A stretch of 64,000 nucleotides of DNA. It comes from Micromonospora sp. NBC_01740 (lineage in GTDB: Bacteria > Actinomycetota > Actinomycetes > Mycobacteriales > Micromonosporaceae). The stretch lies in the NCBI RefSeq assembly GCF_035920365.1, contig NZ_CP109150.1, forward strand, positions 62,001 to 126,000. Direction: 5' to 3'. Below the pieces are notes generated by a model that saw only the letters and a list, made by a program, of their open reading frames with translations, was not told the origin of the DNA and did no database searches. A program made the position numbers and the translations under genes. Below are positions 17,920 through 29,336 of the stretch, in pieces; the first letter of the stretch is position 1, and the number at the start of each line of letters is the position of its first letter.

Positions 17920-19332
17920 ATGGAGGCGACGGTGCCTGACGAGCGACCATCCCCGGAAGGGCCGGCAACCTTCCGCGAGGTGTTCGCCAATCGCGAATAC
18001 GGCGCCGTCTTCACGGCCAGCGCGCTCTCCTGGATCGGCGACTACATCGCCAAGGCCGCGGTCACCCTGCTGGTCTACGAGGAGACCCGGTCCGTCGCGC
18101 TCTCGGCCGCCGCCTTCGCGGTGAGCTACCTGCCCTGGCTGGTCGGCGGCCCCCTGCTCGCCACGCTCGCGGAGCGGCACCGCTACCGGCAGGTCATGGT
18201 GATCTGCGACCTCGTCCGGATGGTGCTGATGGTGTGCATCGCCATCCCCGGCGTGCCCGTCCCGATGATCCTGGCCCTGCTCTTCGCCACCACGCTGGCC
18301 AACCCACCGAGCCAGGCCGCCAAGTCGGCGCTGATTCCCCTGGTCCTCACCGGGGACCGCCTGGTGGTCGGGCTCTCGATGATCAGCAGCGTCGGCCAGG
18401 CCGCCCAGGTCGTCGGCTACCTGGCGGGCGCGGCCATCGCCGCCTTCAACCCCACCACCGCGCTCCTGGTGAACGCGGCGACCTTCGCCCTGTCGGCCGC
18501 GCTGGTCCGCTTCGGCGTGGCCGACCGACCGACGGCGATGACCGCCGCGCACCGCAGCCACCTGCTGCGGGAGACCGCGCAGGGCTTCCAGATCGTGTTC
18601 GGCACCCCGGTGCTGCGGGCCATCGCCGTGCTGGTCTTCGCCGCCATGCTCTTCTCCGTGGTGCCGGAGGGCCTCGCCGCCGCCTGGGCGAGCGAGCACG
18701 CCGGCCAACTGGACGCCGGCGCCGCGCAGGCGATCATCATGGCGGCGAACCCCGTCGGCTTCATCCTCGGCGGCCTCGTCGTCAGCCGGGCGTTCGGGCC
18801 GGACCGCCGGCTGAGCCTGATGCGGCCGTTGGCGGTGCTCTCCCCGCTGGCCCTGGTGCCCGCCCTGCTCGACCCTCCGCCCCTGGTGGTGGCGCTGCTC
18901 GCCGCGGCCTGCGGGTTCGCCGTCGCCGGCATGCTGCCGGTGGCCAACGGGCTCTTCGTCCGGGCGCTGCCCGACGGCTTCCGGGCCCGCGCCTTCGGCG
19001 TGATGGCGACCGGCGTCCAGGTCATCCAGGGCATGGCCGTCCTGGTCACCGGGTTGCTGGCCGAGCGATACTCCATCCCGCTCGTGGTCGGGGTGTGGAG
19101 CGCCGTCGGGGTGCTGCTGATGACGCTCGCCGCCCTGCGCTGGCCGAGCCGGTCGACGATCGACGCGGCGATCGAGGCGGCCCAGCAGGGGGGCGGAGCG
19201 GCCCCCCGGCAGGCAGCCGGCCCCGCCTCCCCGGCGGGCGCGCAGGGGCGGCCCGTGGAGGAGCGGTCCGGCGGGCCGGCGGGCCGCTGGGCGGTCGCCC
19301 CGGCGAGGCGGGACGGCGGCAGCACGCGGTGA
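17920..19332 (+). CDS. MFS transporter
   Basis: This 470-residue protein has about 12 predicted membrane helices and resembles the MFS_3 (enterobactin/macrolide exporter-like) group, with the signature stretch FREVFANREYGAVFTASALSWIGDY at the N-terminus split over residues 16-40. It is probably a drug or metabolite exporter; the substrate is unknown. Two starts are possible: ATG at 17920 (AGGGG upstream) or GTG at 17932, for which the GGAGG inside codons 1-3 would be the ribosome binding site. The last 70 residues are a Pro/Gly/Arg-rich tail without recognised domains. Confidence 0.87.
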   Translation: MEATVPDERPSPEGPATFREVFANREYGAVFTASALSWIGDYIAKAAVTLLVYEETRSVALSAAAFAVSYLPWLVGGPLLATLAERHRYRQVMVICDLVRMVLMVCIAIPGVPVPMILALLFATTLANPPSQAAKSALIPLVLTGDRLVVGLSMISSVGQAAQVVGYLAGAAIAAFNPTTALLVNAATFALSAALVRFGVADRPTAMTAAHRSHLLRETAQGFQIVFGTPVLRAIAVLVFAAMLFSVVPEGLAAAWASEHAGQLDAGAAQAIIMAANPVGFILGGLVVSRAFGPDRRLSLMRPLAVLSPLALVPALLDPPPLVVALLAAACGFAVAGMLPVANGLFVRALPDGFRARAFGVMATGVQVIQGMAVLVTGLLAERYSIPLVVGVWSAVGVLLMTLAALRWPSRSTIDAAIEAAQQGGGAAPRQAAGPASPAGAQGRPVEERSGGPAGRWAVAPARRDGGSTR

Positions 19333-19390
19333 CCCGACCCACAGCCGGCACCCCCCGCTCGCCCGACGTGGCACCTGGCAGGATGGAACG

Positions 19391-19819
19391 GTGAATGCCG
19401 CAGGTGAGTCCGACCGTCCCGGTGCGTCGATGACCCTCTTCGAAGCGGTCGGCGGCGAGCCCACTTTCCGCAAGCTGGTGGACGAGTTCTACGCCGGGGT
19501 CGCCGACGACCCGCTGCTGCGCCCCATGTATCCGGAGGAGGACCTGGGCCCGGCCGCGGACCGGTTGACCCTGTTCCTCATGCAGTACTGGGGCGGCCCC
19601 AACACGTACTCGGCGCAACGGGGGCACCCGCGACTGCGGATGCGCCACGCGCCGTACCGGATCGGCGCCGCCGAGCGGGACGCGTGGCTGCTCCACATGC
19701 GCCGCGCCGTGGACCGGCTCGACCTGCCGCCGGAGATCGCCACCGCGCTGTGGGACTACCTGGAGCGGGCCGCCTACTTCATGGTGAACGCGATGGAGGA
19801 CCCGGCGGGGCCGGCCTGA
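19391..19819 (+). CDS. glbO: Group II truncated haemoglobin (trHbO)
   Basis: This 142-residue globin shows the trHbO pattern: FRKLVDEFYAGVADDPLLRPMYP, then LTLFLMQYWGGPNTYSAQRGHPRLRMRHAPY, here quoted by parts, with the proximal His in the latter and Trp in AWLLHMRRAVD. It binds O2 at haem and in mycobacteria is associated with terminal oxidase function and redox chemistry. The GTG start at 19391 has AGGA seven bases upstream; the first 13 residues precede the conserved domain. It stands alone, 58 bp after the MFS gene. Confidence 0.93.
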   Translation: MNAAGESDRPGASMTLFEAVGGEPTFRKLVDEFYAGVADDPLLRPMYPEEDLGPAADRLTLFLMQYWGGPNTYSAQRGHPRLRMRHAPYRIGAAERDAWLLHMRRAVDRLDLPPEIATALWDYLERAAYFMVNAMEDPAGPA

Positions 19820-19837
19820 CCGGGCTGCCCCTCGGGT

Positions 19838-19855
19838 GCCCGGCAGGTGCCGGGC
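19838..19855. terminator. Hairpin between convergent glbO and YbjN-like genes
   Basis: GCCCGGC-AGGT-GCCGGGC is a perfect seven-base stem with a four-base loop, 18 bp after the glbO stop. It sits between convergent gene ends. No T-tract follows. Confidence 0.6.
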
Positions 19856-19907
19856 GGCCCGTCGGCGTTCGCCCGGGCACCGGATCGCCCGGCGGGCGTC
19901 CGGCGCC

Positions 19908-20423
19908 TCAGAGCAGAGCGCCCTCGTCGTGCAGCCAGTCCACGAAGCTGGTGGCGACCGCCGCGCCGCAGTCGAGCATCTCGACCAGCAGCGCGTCGTG
20001 CGCCCCGGCACCGAACGGCACCTGCAACTCCGCGTAGATCGGCAACTGGCCGCGCTCGGTCGGGTCGCCGATGTAGGCCTTGCAGAAGCGGCGGGTGTGG
20101 TTCCACTCGTTGACCACGCGGTAGGCGCGGTCGGCCCAGTCCGGCGGCACCGTCGCGTGTGGACGGGCCCGCATCACCAGGATCTCGTCCTCCGGACCCT
20201 CCAGTGTGACCAGCACGGCGTGCCGCTCCCACATGGCCAGCAGGTTGCCGTCGCCGTCGGCCAGGTAGCGCACGTCGAGCCTGTCGAGTGCGTCGCAGAC
20301 GCGGCGTAGGGTGACCGGCTCGACCGTGGCGGGCATGTCCGCGATCACGGCTCGCTCCGTCGGCGGGCAGTCGTCTCCCGGCTGACGGGGGGTCGGTGGT
20401 CCGACCCGGACGGTGCTCTCCAC
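19908..20423 (-). CDS. YbjN domain-containing protein
   Basis: This protein of about 171 residues has the YbjN/sensory transduction-regulator fold: TLRRVCDALDRLDVRYL, then WERHAVLVTLEGPEDEILVM, and RVVNEWNHTRRFCKAYIG, the conserved helix. Function of the family is unclear; it is linked to chaperone- or secretion-like roles. The start is uncertain. GTG at 20423 is used; an ATG at 20495 would add a Trp- and Gly-rich leader that looks non-coding, and an ATG at 20336 is also possible. Confidence 0.75.
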   Translation of the reverse strand: MESTVRVGPPTPRQPGDDCPPTERAVIADMPATVEPVTLRRVCDALDRLDVRYLADGDGNLLAMWERHAVLVTLEGPEDEILVMRARPHATVPPDWADRAYRVVNEWNHTRRFCKAYIGDPTERGQLPIYAELQVPFGAGAHDALLVEMLDCGAAVATSFVDWLHDEGALL

Positions 20424-20644
20424 TGTGACCCCGCTCCGCCTTTCCGGGTCGCCGCCGCCGTTGGCGGGACCGGGGCGCCATGACCACCACGGCATCGCTC
20501 GCGCACCTCACTCCCCAGCGGATCCACTCGCCTACGGTGCGTTGGATCCGAGGATGGACGGTACCCGGACAGCCGGGTTGAAGCACCCCCCCAACGGCAG
20601 CCCCAGGACAGAAGAATGACCGAGGGTCAGCCGAACGGATGAAT

Positions 20645-21370
20645 TCAGAGGGGCCGCACGGCAAGTTCGGTGGCCTTCTGCGACCATATCGCTCCGTACG
20701 GTCCCACCAGGCCGACCCATCGGCCAACCGTGCGCACCTGGACGTCGCCCCCGCCGACCGTCCCGGCCACCCCCTCGGCGGGTCCCAGGAAGCCCATCCG
20801 GACCACCCCCTGGACCATCCGCTGGGTCACCTCGACCGGCTCGCCGGGCGGGTCCTCCGGGGTGACCACCACGGGCACGTGGTCGAGCAGCGCGTCCCGC
20901 AGCGCCCGCTGCCCCACCGCACGCCCGCCGACGCCGTGGGTGCTGGCGTCGCGCAGGGCTCCCGCCGCCGCCGCCGCGATCCGCCGCAGCTCCACGCCCG
21001 GCAGCGTCTCCACCCGGCGGCTCGCCGCGGGCGGCAGCGGCCACCGCCACCGCTCGTCCCGCCGCGTCGGCAGGGCCGCGCCGCCCGCCGCCAGCTCGGC
21101 CAGCAACTCGCGGGCCGGGACCGTGGCGTCGCCGGGGCCGTCGCCGGCCACCGTGCGGACGACCAGCACGCCCCACGGCAGACGCCCCCAGAGGGCCGTA
21201 CGGCCCGTCGCGCCGGCCGACCTGAGCCGGACCGGCGCGTCGCCGTCCAGCCGGACGAGACGGGCCAGGAAGGCCCCCGCGTCGGCCGCGTCGGCGATCC
21301 CGTGCCCACCGGCGACCGTCCCGCCGCCACCGACCCCCGCCGGGGCGACCGGCCCGCCGGCCGCCGTCAC
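20645..21370 (-). CDS. Conserved actinobacterial hypothetical protein
   Basis: This frame of 241 residues starts with a GTG overlapping the thioesterase stop (GTGA, 21370-21367). It is rich in Ala, Arg and Val and shows two possible repeats of an alpha/beta unit: RLVRLDGDAPVRLR...WGRLPWGVLVVRTVAG and DHVPVVVTPEDPPGEPVEV. The coupled start, long frame and codon bias support a real gene. No domain is recognised and no membrane segment or signal is seen. The next gene downstream is 220 bp away. Confidence 0.6.
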   Translation of the reverse strand: MTAAGGPVAPAGVGGGGTVAGGHGIADAADAGAFLARLVRLDGDAPVRLRSAGATGRTALWGRLPWGVLVVRTVAGDGPGDATVPARELLAELAAGGAALPTRRDERWRWPLPPAASRRVETLPGVELRRIAAAAAGALRDASTHGVGGRAVGQRALRDALLDHVPVVVTPEDPPGEPVEVTQRMVQGVVRMGFLGPAEGVAGTVGGGDVQVRTVGRWVGLVGPYGAIWSQKATELAVRPL

Positions 21371-21813
21371 GCCACCCCGCCCTGCGGCGCGTACGTGAGC
21401 AGGAACGTGCGCTCCTCCGGGGTGATCCGCCGGGGCCGCTGCCGGGTCAGGTCGAACGGCACCAGCACCGAACGGGCCCGGCTGGCCAGCACCTCGCCGT
21501 CGAAGAGCTCGTAGGCGACGGTGAAGGACGCGCCCCGGATCTCCTCCACCCACAGCTCGATGCGCACGGTGGGGGCGGCCTCGGCGGTGGCCCGGCCGAG
21601 GGCGTACTCGACCGGGCGCAGGTAGTCGATCTCGTGCCGACTGATCACGACGCCGTCGGCGAACGAGCCCACCCCCCACGCCCGGCCGCCGGCGAACATC
21701 AACGCCACCCGCGCCTCCTCGTAGAGGGTGAGGAAGCGCGAGTTGTTGATGTGGCCGTACGCGTCCAGGTCGGACCACCGCAGGGTGCAGTGGTAGACGA
21801 AGCGGTCGCTCAT
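21367..21813 (-). CDS. Acyl-CoA thioesterase (4HBT hot-dog family)
   Basis: This 148-residue single hot-dog protein begins with RWSDLDAYGHINNSRFLTLYEEAR, quoted in part; RWSDLDAYGHINN contains the catalytic Asp of the 4-hydroxybenzoyl-CoA thioesterase class. It hydrolyses acyl-CoA thioesters; the acyl chain is not predictable. It starts 22 bp downstream of ettA and is translationally coupled to the hypothetical gene after it, so the three may form one transcript. Confidence 0.88.
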   Translation of the reverse strand: MSDRFVYHCTLRWSDLDAYGHINNSRFLTLYEEARVALMFAGGRAWGVGSFADGVVISRHEIDYLRPVEYALGRATAEAAPTVRIELWVEEIRGASFTVAYELFDGEVLASRARSVLVPFDLTRQRPRRITPEERTFLLTYAPQGGVA

Positions 21814-21834
21814 GATCGGCTGCGGTCCGCGCTC

Positions 21835-23511
<1,677 letters not shown>

Positions 23512-23843
23512 GGTGTGGGCTACCTCCGTAGGGTTGCGACTGGGATCGGCGGGCGCGGGCGCGGGCTTCGACCTCCGCCCGCCGCCGCCGGCCGGTGGCC
23601 GGCCGCACGCACGCCATCCTCAATCCTGACAGGTACGCGGCGTCGCGCCCACATCACCCCGCCCCCGAACCTCCGGACGCGTCGCGCCACCCCTGCTTCC
23701 GAGCAGGGGTATCGACAAGATCACGCCAAGGGTTGGACCATCGTGGGAAGGGTAGGTGACTCCGGCACGGGGCCCCAGAAGCCGCAGCTACGCTCAGTAC
23801 GCTCATTCGCGGTTGACCCGTCAGCACCCGGAGGTGGCCGAAC
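23512..23843. promoter_or_regulatory. Divergent region between ettA and otsA
   Basis: This 332-bp region must carry the promoters of ettA and otsA. A hairpin ACCCCTGC-TTCCGA-GCAGGGGT lies at 23689-23710, nearer otsA; its role is unknown. GGAGG lies nine bases before the otsA GTG. Nothing else coding is seen. Confidence 0.45.
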
Positions 23844-25244
23844 GTGACCGTCCGCAGCTCCTTTGTCGTAGTGGCGAACCGGCTACCCGTCGACGAGGTG
23901 AGCACCCCCGAAGGACGGCAGTGGCGTCGCAGCCCCGGGGGGCTGGTGACCGCACTGCACCCCGTCCTCGCCGAGCACCAGGGCACCTGGGTCGGCTGGG
24001 CCGGTGGCACCGGCGCCGCCCCCGAGCCCTTCGACCTGGAGGGCATCCGGCTGCACCCGGTGCCGCTGAGCGCGGAGGAGCTGGAGCGCTACTACGAGGG
24101 CCAGTCCAACGCGACGATCTGGCCGCTCTACCACGACGCGGTGGAGACGCCCGCCTACAAGCGCCGCTGGCGTGAGGCGTACCGCCTGGTCAACGCCCGT
24201 TTCGCGGAGGCCGCGGCGGAGGTCGCGGCCGAGGGGGCGACGGTCTGGGTGCAGGACTACCAGCTCCAGCTCGTCCCGGCGATGCTCCGCGAGCTGCGGC
24301 CCGACCTGCGGATCGGCTTCTTCCTGCACATCCCGTTCCCGCCCATCGAGCTGTTCATGCAGATGCCGTTCCGCACCGAGATCCTGCGCGGCCTGCTCGG
24401 CGCCGACCTGGTCGGGTTCCAGCAGCGCCTCGCCGCGCAGAACTTCGTCCGGCTGGCCCGGCACCTGCTCGGGCTGCGCTACGAGGGGCAGATGATCCAG
24501 GTCGACGGGCGCCAGGTGAAGGCCGGCGCGTTCCCGATCTCCATCGACACGAAGGAGATGGAGCGGCTGGCCGCCGACGCGGCGATCCAGGCCCGGGCGA
24601 AGGAGATCCGCGAGGAGCTGGGCAACCCGAAGACGATCATCCTGGGCGTCGACCGGCTCGACTACACCAAGGGCATCGAGTTGCGGCTCAAGGCCTTCCG
24701 CGAACTGCTGGCTGACGGAAAGTTGACAGTTCCCGACGCGGTCATGGTGCAGGTCGCCACGCCCAGCCGCGAGCGCGTGGAGCACTACCAGGCACTACGC
24801 GTGAAGGTGGAGCGGGAGGTCGGCCGGATTAATGGCGAATTCGGCAGGGTCGGCGTGCCGGCGGTGCATTATCTGCATCAGTCGTACAGTCGCACTGAAC
24901 TCGCCGCGATGTACGCCGCCGCCGACGTGATGATGGTGACCCCGCTGCGAGACGGAATGAACCTGGTAGCCAAGGAGTACGTCGCATCGCGCGCCGACCA
25001 GGGCGGTGCACTCGTGCTCAGCGAGTTCGCCGGCGCCGCCACCGAGCTGCGTCAGGCGTTCCTGTGTAACCCGCACGACCCTGACGCGGTCAAGGACGCC
25101 CTGCTGAGGGCCGTGCACGTCGAGAAGCCGGAGGCACGCCGCAGAATGCGGACAATGCAACGCCATCTTCGCACCCACGACGTGGGGCACTGGGCGAAGT
25201 CCTTCCTCACCGAGCTCGGTGTGCCTCAATCGGAGGACGCGTGA
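23844..25244 (+). CDS. otsA: Alpha,alpha-trehalose-phosphate synthase (UDP-forming)
   Basis: This 466-residue GT20 glycosyltransferase makes trehalose 6-phosphate from UDP-glucose (or another NDP-glucose) and glucose 6-phosphate. Family signatures seen are [10 protein letters not shown] at the N-terminus, [40 protein letters not shown] and [16 protein letters not shown]. The start is GTG at 23844. The stop overlaps the next start (GTGA), coupling it to the phosphatase-GH15 fusion. Confidence 0.96.
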   Translation: MTVRSSFVVVANRLPVDEVSTPEGRQWRRSPGGLVTALHPVLAEHQGTWVGWAGGTGAAPEPFDLEGIRLHPVPLSAEELERYYEGQSNATIWPLYHDAVETPAYKRRWREAYRLVNARFAEAAAEVAAEGATVWVQDYQLQLVPAMLRELRPDLRIGFFLHIPFPPIELFMQMPFRTEILRGLLGADLVGFQQRLAAQNFVRLARHLLGLRYEGQMIQVDGRQVKAGAFPISIDTKEMERLAADAAIQARAKEIREELGNPKTIILGVDRLDYTKGIELRLKAFRELLADGKLTVPDAVMVQVATPSRERVEHYQALRVKVEREVGRINGEFGRVGVPAVHYLHQSYSRTELAAMYAAADVMMVTPLRDGMNLVAKEYVASRADQGGALVLSEFAGAATELRQAFLCNPHDPDAVKDALLRAVHVEKPEARRRMRTMQRHLRTHDVGHWAKSFLTELGVPQSEDA

Positions 25245-27844
25245 ACGCCGCCAACGAGATCGTCACCCCGGCGGCCGGCACGATGGACCCGGAACTGCGG
25301 GCGGCCATCGGCCGCATCGCCCGGGTACCCCAGCTTCTGATCGCCTGCGACTACGACGGCACCCTGGCGCCGATCGTGGAGGACCCGAGCAAGGCCGTGC
25401 CGCTGCCGGAGTCGGTGGCGGCCGTCCGGGCGCTGGCCGCCCTGCCCCAGACCACCGTGGCGGTGGTCTCCGGGCGGGCCCTGCGCGACCTGGCCGCCCT
25501 CTCCCGGCTGCCCAGCGAGGTCCACCTCGTCGGCAGCCACGGCTCCGAGTTCGACATCGGCTTCGTCGAGCGGCTCTCCCCCGAGCTGATCGCGGTCCGC
25601 ACCCGGCTGCGCGACGCCCTGCGCGAGATCGCCTCGGCCCACCCGGGAATCCGGCTGGAGCGCAAGCCGGCGAGCGTCGCCGTGCACACCCGCGGGGTGG
25701 CCCCCGAGATCGCGGCTGCCGCCATCGAGGCGGTCCGCAGCGGCCCAGCCACCTGGGACGACGTCACCGTCACCCAGGGCAAGGAGGTCATCGAGCTGTC
25801 GGTGGTCGCCACGCACAAGGGCACGGCCGTCGACCAACTGCGCACCCAGCTCTCCGCCAGCGCGGTGCTCTTCATCGGCGACGACGTCACCGACGAGAAC
25901 GCCTTCGGCAACCTGCACGGGCCGGACGTCGGCATCAAGATCGGCCCCGGTGACACCCAGGCCGGCTACCGGGTCGCCGAACCGATCGAGGCCGCCCGCG
26001 CCCTCGGCCTGCTGCTGGAGACCCGGCGGCACTGGCTCTTCGGCGAGCGCGCGGTGCCCATCGAGCGGCACTCGATGCTGGCCAACGGGCGGACCGTGGC
26101 CCTGCTCACCCCCGAGGCCAAGGTCACCTGGCTCTGCCACCCAAAGCCGGACTCGGCGGCGATCTTCGCCGACCTGGTCGGCGGCAGCCCCGCCGGGCAC
26201 TTCAGCGTGGCCCCGGAACGCGGGGGCATCCCGCTCGGGCAGCGCTACCGCTCGGGGACGATGACCGTCGAGACCCGGTGGTCGGGCCTGACCGTCACCG
26301 ACTGGCTGGACAAGCCGGCCAGGGAGACCACGCCGGACGGCCCGGCCGTCGTGACCGGCGACTCGACAATGGTCCGGGTGCTCACCGGCTCGGGCCGGGC
26401 CCGGCTGGAGTTCGCGCCCCGGCCCGAGTTCGGCCAGGTCGCGGTGCAGTTGCAGCCGATCGGCGACGGCCTGCTGGTGCTCGGCTCCAACGAGCCGGTC
26501 GCGCTCTACTCGCCCGGGGTCGAGTGGCAGGTCACCAACGACGGCGGCTACGAGACGGCCAAGGCCGTCGTCGACCTCTCCGCCTCCGGTGGGCAGGTCG
26601 TGCTGGAGCTGCGCTTCGGCACGCACAGCCTGGAACACCACCGGATGTCGGTCCACGAGCGGCAGGCCCTGGCCGAGCAGCCCTGGAAGGACTGGGTGGC
26701 CACCCTGCGGCTGCCGAGCACCGCCCGGGACCTGGTGGTCCGCAGCGCGCTGACCCTGCGCGGGCTCTGCCACGAGGCCACCGGCTCGATCCTGGCCGCC
26801 GCGACCACCTCGCTGCCGGAGGAACTGGGCGGCGTCCGCAACTGGGACTACCGCTACTGCTGGCTGCGGGACGCGGCGATGACCGCGCGGTCCCTGGTCG
26901 ACCTGGGCTCGATCGAGGAGGCCGAGGCGCTGCTGCGCTGGGTCGACGGGTGCATCGAGCGCACCGGCGGGCACCCGGAGCGGCTGCACCCGCTCTACAC
27001 GGTGGACGGCTACGAACTGGGCGCCGAGGCGGTCATCGACACCCTGCCCGGTTACGCCGGCTCCCGGCCGGTCCGGGTCGGCAACCTCGCCAACCACCAG
27101 CTCCAGCTCGACGTCTTCGGCCCGATCGCGGACCTGATCGCGGCCGTGGCCGACGCCCGCGGCTCCGTCCGCGAGGACGAGTGGCGGGTGCTCGACAACA
27201 TGGTCGAGGCGGTCCGCCGCCGCTGGCACGAGCCCGATCACGGCATCTGGGAGGCCCGCCTCCCCCCGCGGCACCACATCTTCTCGAAGGTGATGTGCTG
27301 GATGACCGTCGACCGGGCGCTGCACGTCATGCGCCAGCACGGCGGCGAGGACCGGCCGGAGTGGGTGGAGCTGCGCGACCGCATCGGCGCCAACGTGCTG
27401 GAGTACGGCTGGCACGAGACCGTCGAGGCCTACAGCGTGGCGTACGGGGACGAGGAGATGGACGCCTCGTCGCTGTGGATCGGGCTCTCCGGCCTGCTCC
27501 CCGGCGACGACCCGCGCTTCCTCTCCACCGTCCTGCGGATCGAGGCGGACCTGCGCAGCGGCCCGGTCGTCTACCGCTACCACTGGGACGACGGCCTGCC
27601 CGGGCGGGAGGGCGGCTTCCACATCTGCACGGCGTGGCTCATCGAGGCGTACCTGCGCACCGGACGGCGTACCGACGCCGAGGAGCTGTTCTCGCAGATG
27701 GTGGACACCGCCGGCCCGACCGGCCTGCTGCCCGAGCAGTACGACCCGATGGCCGAGCGCGGGCTGGGCAACCACCCGCAGGCCTACAGCCACCTCGGCC
27801 TGATCCGCTGCGCCCTGCTGCTGGACAACATGCTCAAGCAGTGA
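25241..27844 (+). CDS. otsB: Trehalose-6-phosphate phosphatase fused to a GH15 glucoamylase/trehalase-like domain
   Basis: This 867-residue protein has two enzymes. Residues 1-260 are an OtsB HAD phosphatase: [11 protein letters not shown] has the nucleophile Asp37 and Asp39, and [12 protein letters not shown] (about 210) the Mg-binding acids. Residues 270-860 are a GH15 protein: the substrate site [12 protein letters not shown] (about 535) and the C-terminal [20 protein letters not shown] (about 830) with a catalytic acid. GH15 enzymes of actinobacteria include trehalases, so the fusion could both make and break trehalose, or the GH15 part could act on another glucoside. It is coupled to otsA by GTGA. 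Confidence 0.9.
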   Translation: MNAANEIVTPAAGTMDPELRAAIGRIARVPQLLIACDYDGTLAPIVEDPSKAVPLPESVAAVRALAALPQTTVAVVSGRALRDLAALSRLPSEVHLVGSHGSEFDIGFVERLSPELIAVRTRLRDALREIASAHPGIRLERKPASVAVHTRGVAPEIAAAAIEAVRSGPATWDDVTVTQGKEVIELSVVATHKGTAVDQLRTQLSASAVLFIGDDVTDENAFGNLHGPDVGIKIGPGDTQAGYRVAEPIEAARALGLLLETRRHWLFGERAVPIERHSMLANGRTVALLTPEAKVTWLCHPKPDSAAIFADLVGGSPAGHFSVAPERGGIPLGQRYRSGTMTVETRWSGLTVTDWLDKPARETTPDGPAVVTGDSTMVRVLTGSGRARLEFAPRPEFGQVAVQLQPIGDGLLVLGSNEPVALYSPGVEWQVTNDGGYETAKAVVDLSASGGQVVLELRFGTHSLEHHRMSVHERQALAEQPWKDWVATLRLPSTARDLVVRSALTLRGLCHEATGSILAAATTSLPEELGGVRNWDYRYCWLRDAAMTARSLVDLGSIEEAEALLRWVDGCIERTGGHPERLHPLYTVDGYELGAEAVIDTLPGYAGSRPVRVGNLANHQLQLDVFGPIADLIAAVADARGSVREDEWRVLDNMVEAVRRRWHEPDHGIWEARLPPRHHIFSKVMCWMTVDRALHVMRQHGGEDRPEWVELRDRIGANVLEYGWHETVEAYSVAYGDEEMDASSLWIGLSGLLPGDDPRFLSTVLRIEADLRSGPVVYRYHWDDGLPGREGGFHICTAWLIEAYLRTGRRTDAEELFSQMVDTAGPTGLLPEQYDPMAERGLGNHPQAYSHLGLIRCALLLDNMLKQ

Positions 27845-27854
27845 CCTGACCGGC

Positions 27855-27895
27855 GACGACGGCGGCCGGAGACTGTGTCTCCGGCCGCCGTCGTC
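27855..27895 (+). terminator. Strong hairpin terminator after the trehalose genes
   Basis: A perfect 19-bp stem (27855-27873 with 27877-27895) and a TGT loop lies 11 bp after the stop. There is no T-tract, as is usual in actinomycetes. Confidence 0.85.
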
Positions 27896-27950
27896 ATCCC
27901 GTCTGACTCTGCCCGGTCGAACCCGAGCCGCCCCACGGGCAACGCCCACC

Positions 27951-28025
27951 GGGAATTTCCGGGCAGCCCGCTCGCGCAGGGATCAAGCCTGACCGCCCGG
28001 AGCGAGTGGGCTGCCCGGAAATCCC
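27951..28025. repeat. Long inverted repeat overlapping the cobA 3' end
   Basis: Bases 27951-27975 pair with 28002-28025 except for one extra base and one mismatch (shared core TTTCCGGGCAGCCC). The right arm is inside cobA and encodes part of its C-terminus; the left arm lies past the stop. It could terminate cobA transcription, or be a mobile palindromic element that extended the cobA reading frame. Confidence 0.65.
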
Positions 28026-29266
28026 TCAGGTCCAGCCCCGGCGAGAGCGTCGACCACGTCCCCCAGCACCACCACCGCGGGCGGGCGCAGCCCGGCGGCC
28101 GCCACGTCGGCGGCCACCGCGCCGAGCGTGGAGCGGAGCACCCGCTGCGCCCCGGTCGTCGCCTCCTGCACCACGGCGGCCGGTGTCTCCGCCGGCTTGC
28201 CGTGCGCGATCAGCGTCGCGGTGATCGCCGCGAGGTTCTTCAGCCCCATCAGCACGACCAGCGTGCCACGCAGCCCGGCCAGCGCCTCCCACCGGACCAG
28301 GGAGGCCGGCGAGTCGGGTGCGACGTGCCCGGAGACCACGGTGAACTCGTGGGCCACCCCCCGATGGGTGACCGGGACGCCCGCCGCGGCCGGAGCCGCG
28401 ATCGAGCTGGTCACGCCGGGCACCACGGTCACCGGCACGCCGGCCGCCGCGCAGGCCAGCAGCTCCTCGCCGCCCCGGCCGAAGACGTACGGGTCGCCGC
28501 CCTTGAGCCGCACCACGAACTTCCCGGCCAGGGCGCGGTCCACGAGGATCCGGTTGATCTCCTCCTGGCCCCGGGACGGGCCGTACGGGATCTTGGAGGC
28601 GTCCACGAGTTCGACGTCGGGGCGCAGCTCGTCGAGGAGCAGCCCGGGGACGAGCCGGTCGGCGACCACCACGTCCGCCTCGGTGAGCAGCCGCCAGCCC
28701 TTGACGGTGATCAGCTCCGGGTCCCCCGGACCGGCCCCCACCAACGCAACCCGCCCACCCTGTGGGGATGGAAGGGACCCTTCCTCCACCGCAGGCGTTG
28801 ACCGGGGGCCCTTCCTCACGTCCAGGAGGGCGCGGACGGCGTCGCGGACGGCCATCGCCCGGCGCGGGTCGCCTCCGCCGAGCACCGCCACGGTCACCGG
28901 CCCGTGCCGGGTCACCGCCGGCGTCCAAGCGGTGGCGGCGGCGCGGTCGTCGGCGCGTACGCAGAAGATGCGACGCTCGGCGGCGGCGGCGCTGACCGAC
29001 GCGGCGGCGAGCGGGTCGTCGACCGCGACCTGGACCAGCCACGCGCCGTCCAGGTCGTCGGGGGCGAACCGGCGCGGCGCCCAGTGCAGCCGTCCGGCGT
29101 CGACGTGCGCGCGCAGCGCCGGGGTCAGCTCGGGCGCGACGAGGAAGACGTGCGCCCCGGCGTCGAGCAGGGCCGGCACCCGCCGGGTGGCCACCGCTCC
29201 CCCGCCCACCACGACCACCCGGCGGCCGGCGAGCCGCAGGCCGAGCGGGTACGGGTTGCCGCTCAC
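27983..29266 (-). CDS. cobA: Uroporphyrinogen-III C-methyltransferase fused to a precorrin-2 dehydrogenase-like domain
   Basis: This 427-residue protein is CysG-like. Residues 1-150 are a Met8/SirC Rossmann domain (VVVVGGGAVATRR). Residues 168-415 are a SAM-dependent SUMT: VALVGAGPGDPELITVKG, VRLKGGDPYVFGRGGEE, VVPGVTSSIAAPAAAGVPVT. It makes precorrin-2 for cobalamin or sirohaem and may oxidise it. The linker (about residues 149-166) is encoded by a palindromic repeat element, and the C-terminus by an inverted repeat. It lies 70 bp downstream of cobT on the same strand. Confidence 0.92.
   Translation of the reverse strand: MSGNPYPLGLRLAGRRVVVVGGGAVATRRVPALLDAGAHVFLVAPELTPALRAHVDAGRLHWAPRRFAPDDLDGAWLVQVAVDDPLAAASVSAAAAERRIFCVRADDRAAATAWTPAVTRHGPVTVAVLGGGDPRRAMAVRDAVRALLDVRKGPRSTPAVEEGSLPSPQGGRVALVGAGPGDPELITVKGWRLLTEADVVVADRLVPGLLLDELRPDVELVDASKIPYGPSRGQEEINRILVDRALAGKFVVRLKGGDPYVFGRGGEELLACAAAGVPVTVVPGVTSSIAAPAAAGVPVTHRGVAHEFTVVSGHVAPDSPASLVRWEALAGLRGTLVVLMGLKNLAAITATLIAHGKPAETPAAVVQEATTGAQRVLRSTLGAVAADVAAAGLRPPAVVVLGDVVDALAGAGPEGFPGSPLAPGGQA
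28769..28819. repeat. Palindromic repeat inside the cobA linker
   Basis: GGAAGGGACCCTTCC (28770-28784) is a perfect odd palindrome. After TCCACCGCAGGCGTTGACC comes GGGGGCCCTTCC (28804-28815), a second GGAAGGG/CCCTTCC-type half. The layout resembles palindromic intergenic repeats that I recall from Micromonosporaceae genomes. Here it is read in frame as the linker between the two CobA domains. Confidence 0.7.
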
Positions 29267-29336
29267 GCCGCCGCCCCGCCCTGCTCGCCGGCGACGGCGG
29301 AACGCGACACGCCTGCGGGCCGCTCGCTCCGGTCGC

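Noticed and set aside
25226..27949. 907-codon minus-strand frame opposite the OtsB-GH15 fusion
   Set aside because: The plus strand encodes clear enzyme motifs throughout; the antisense product is low-complexity and unrecognisable.
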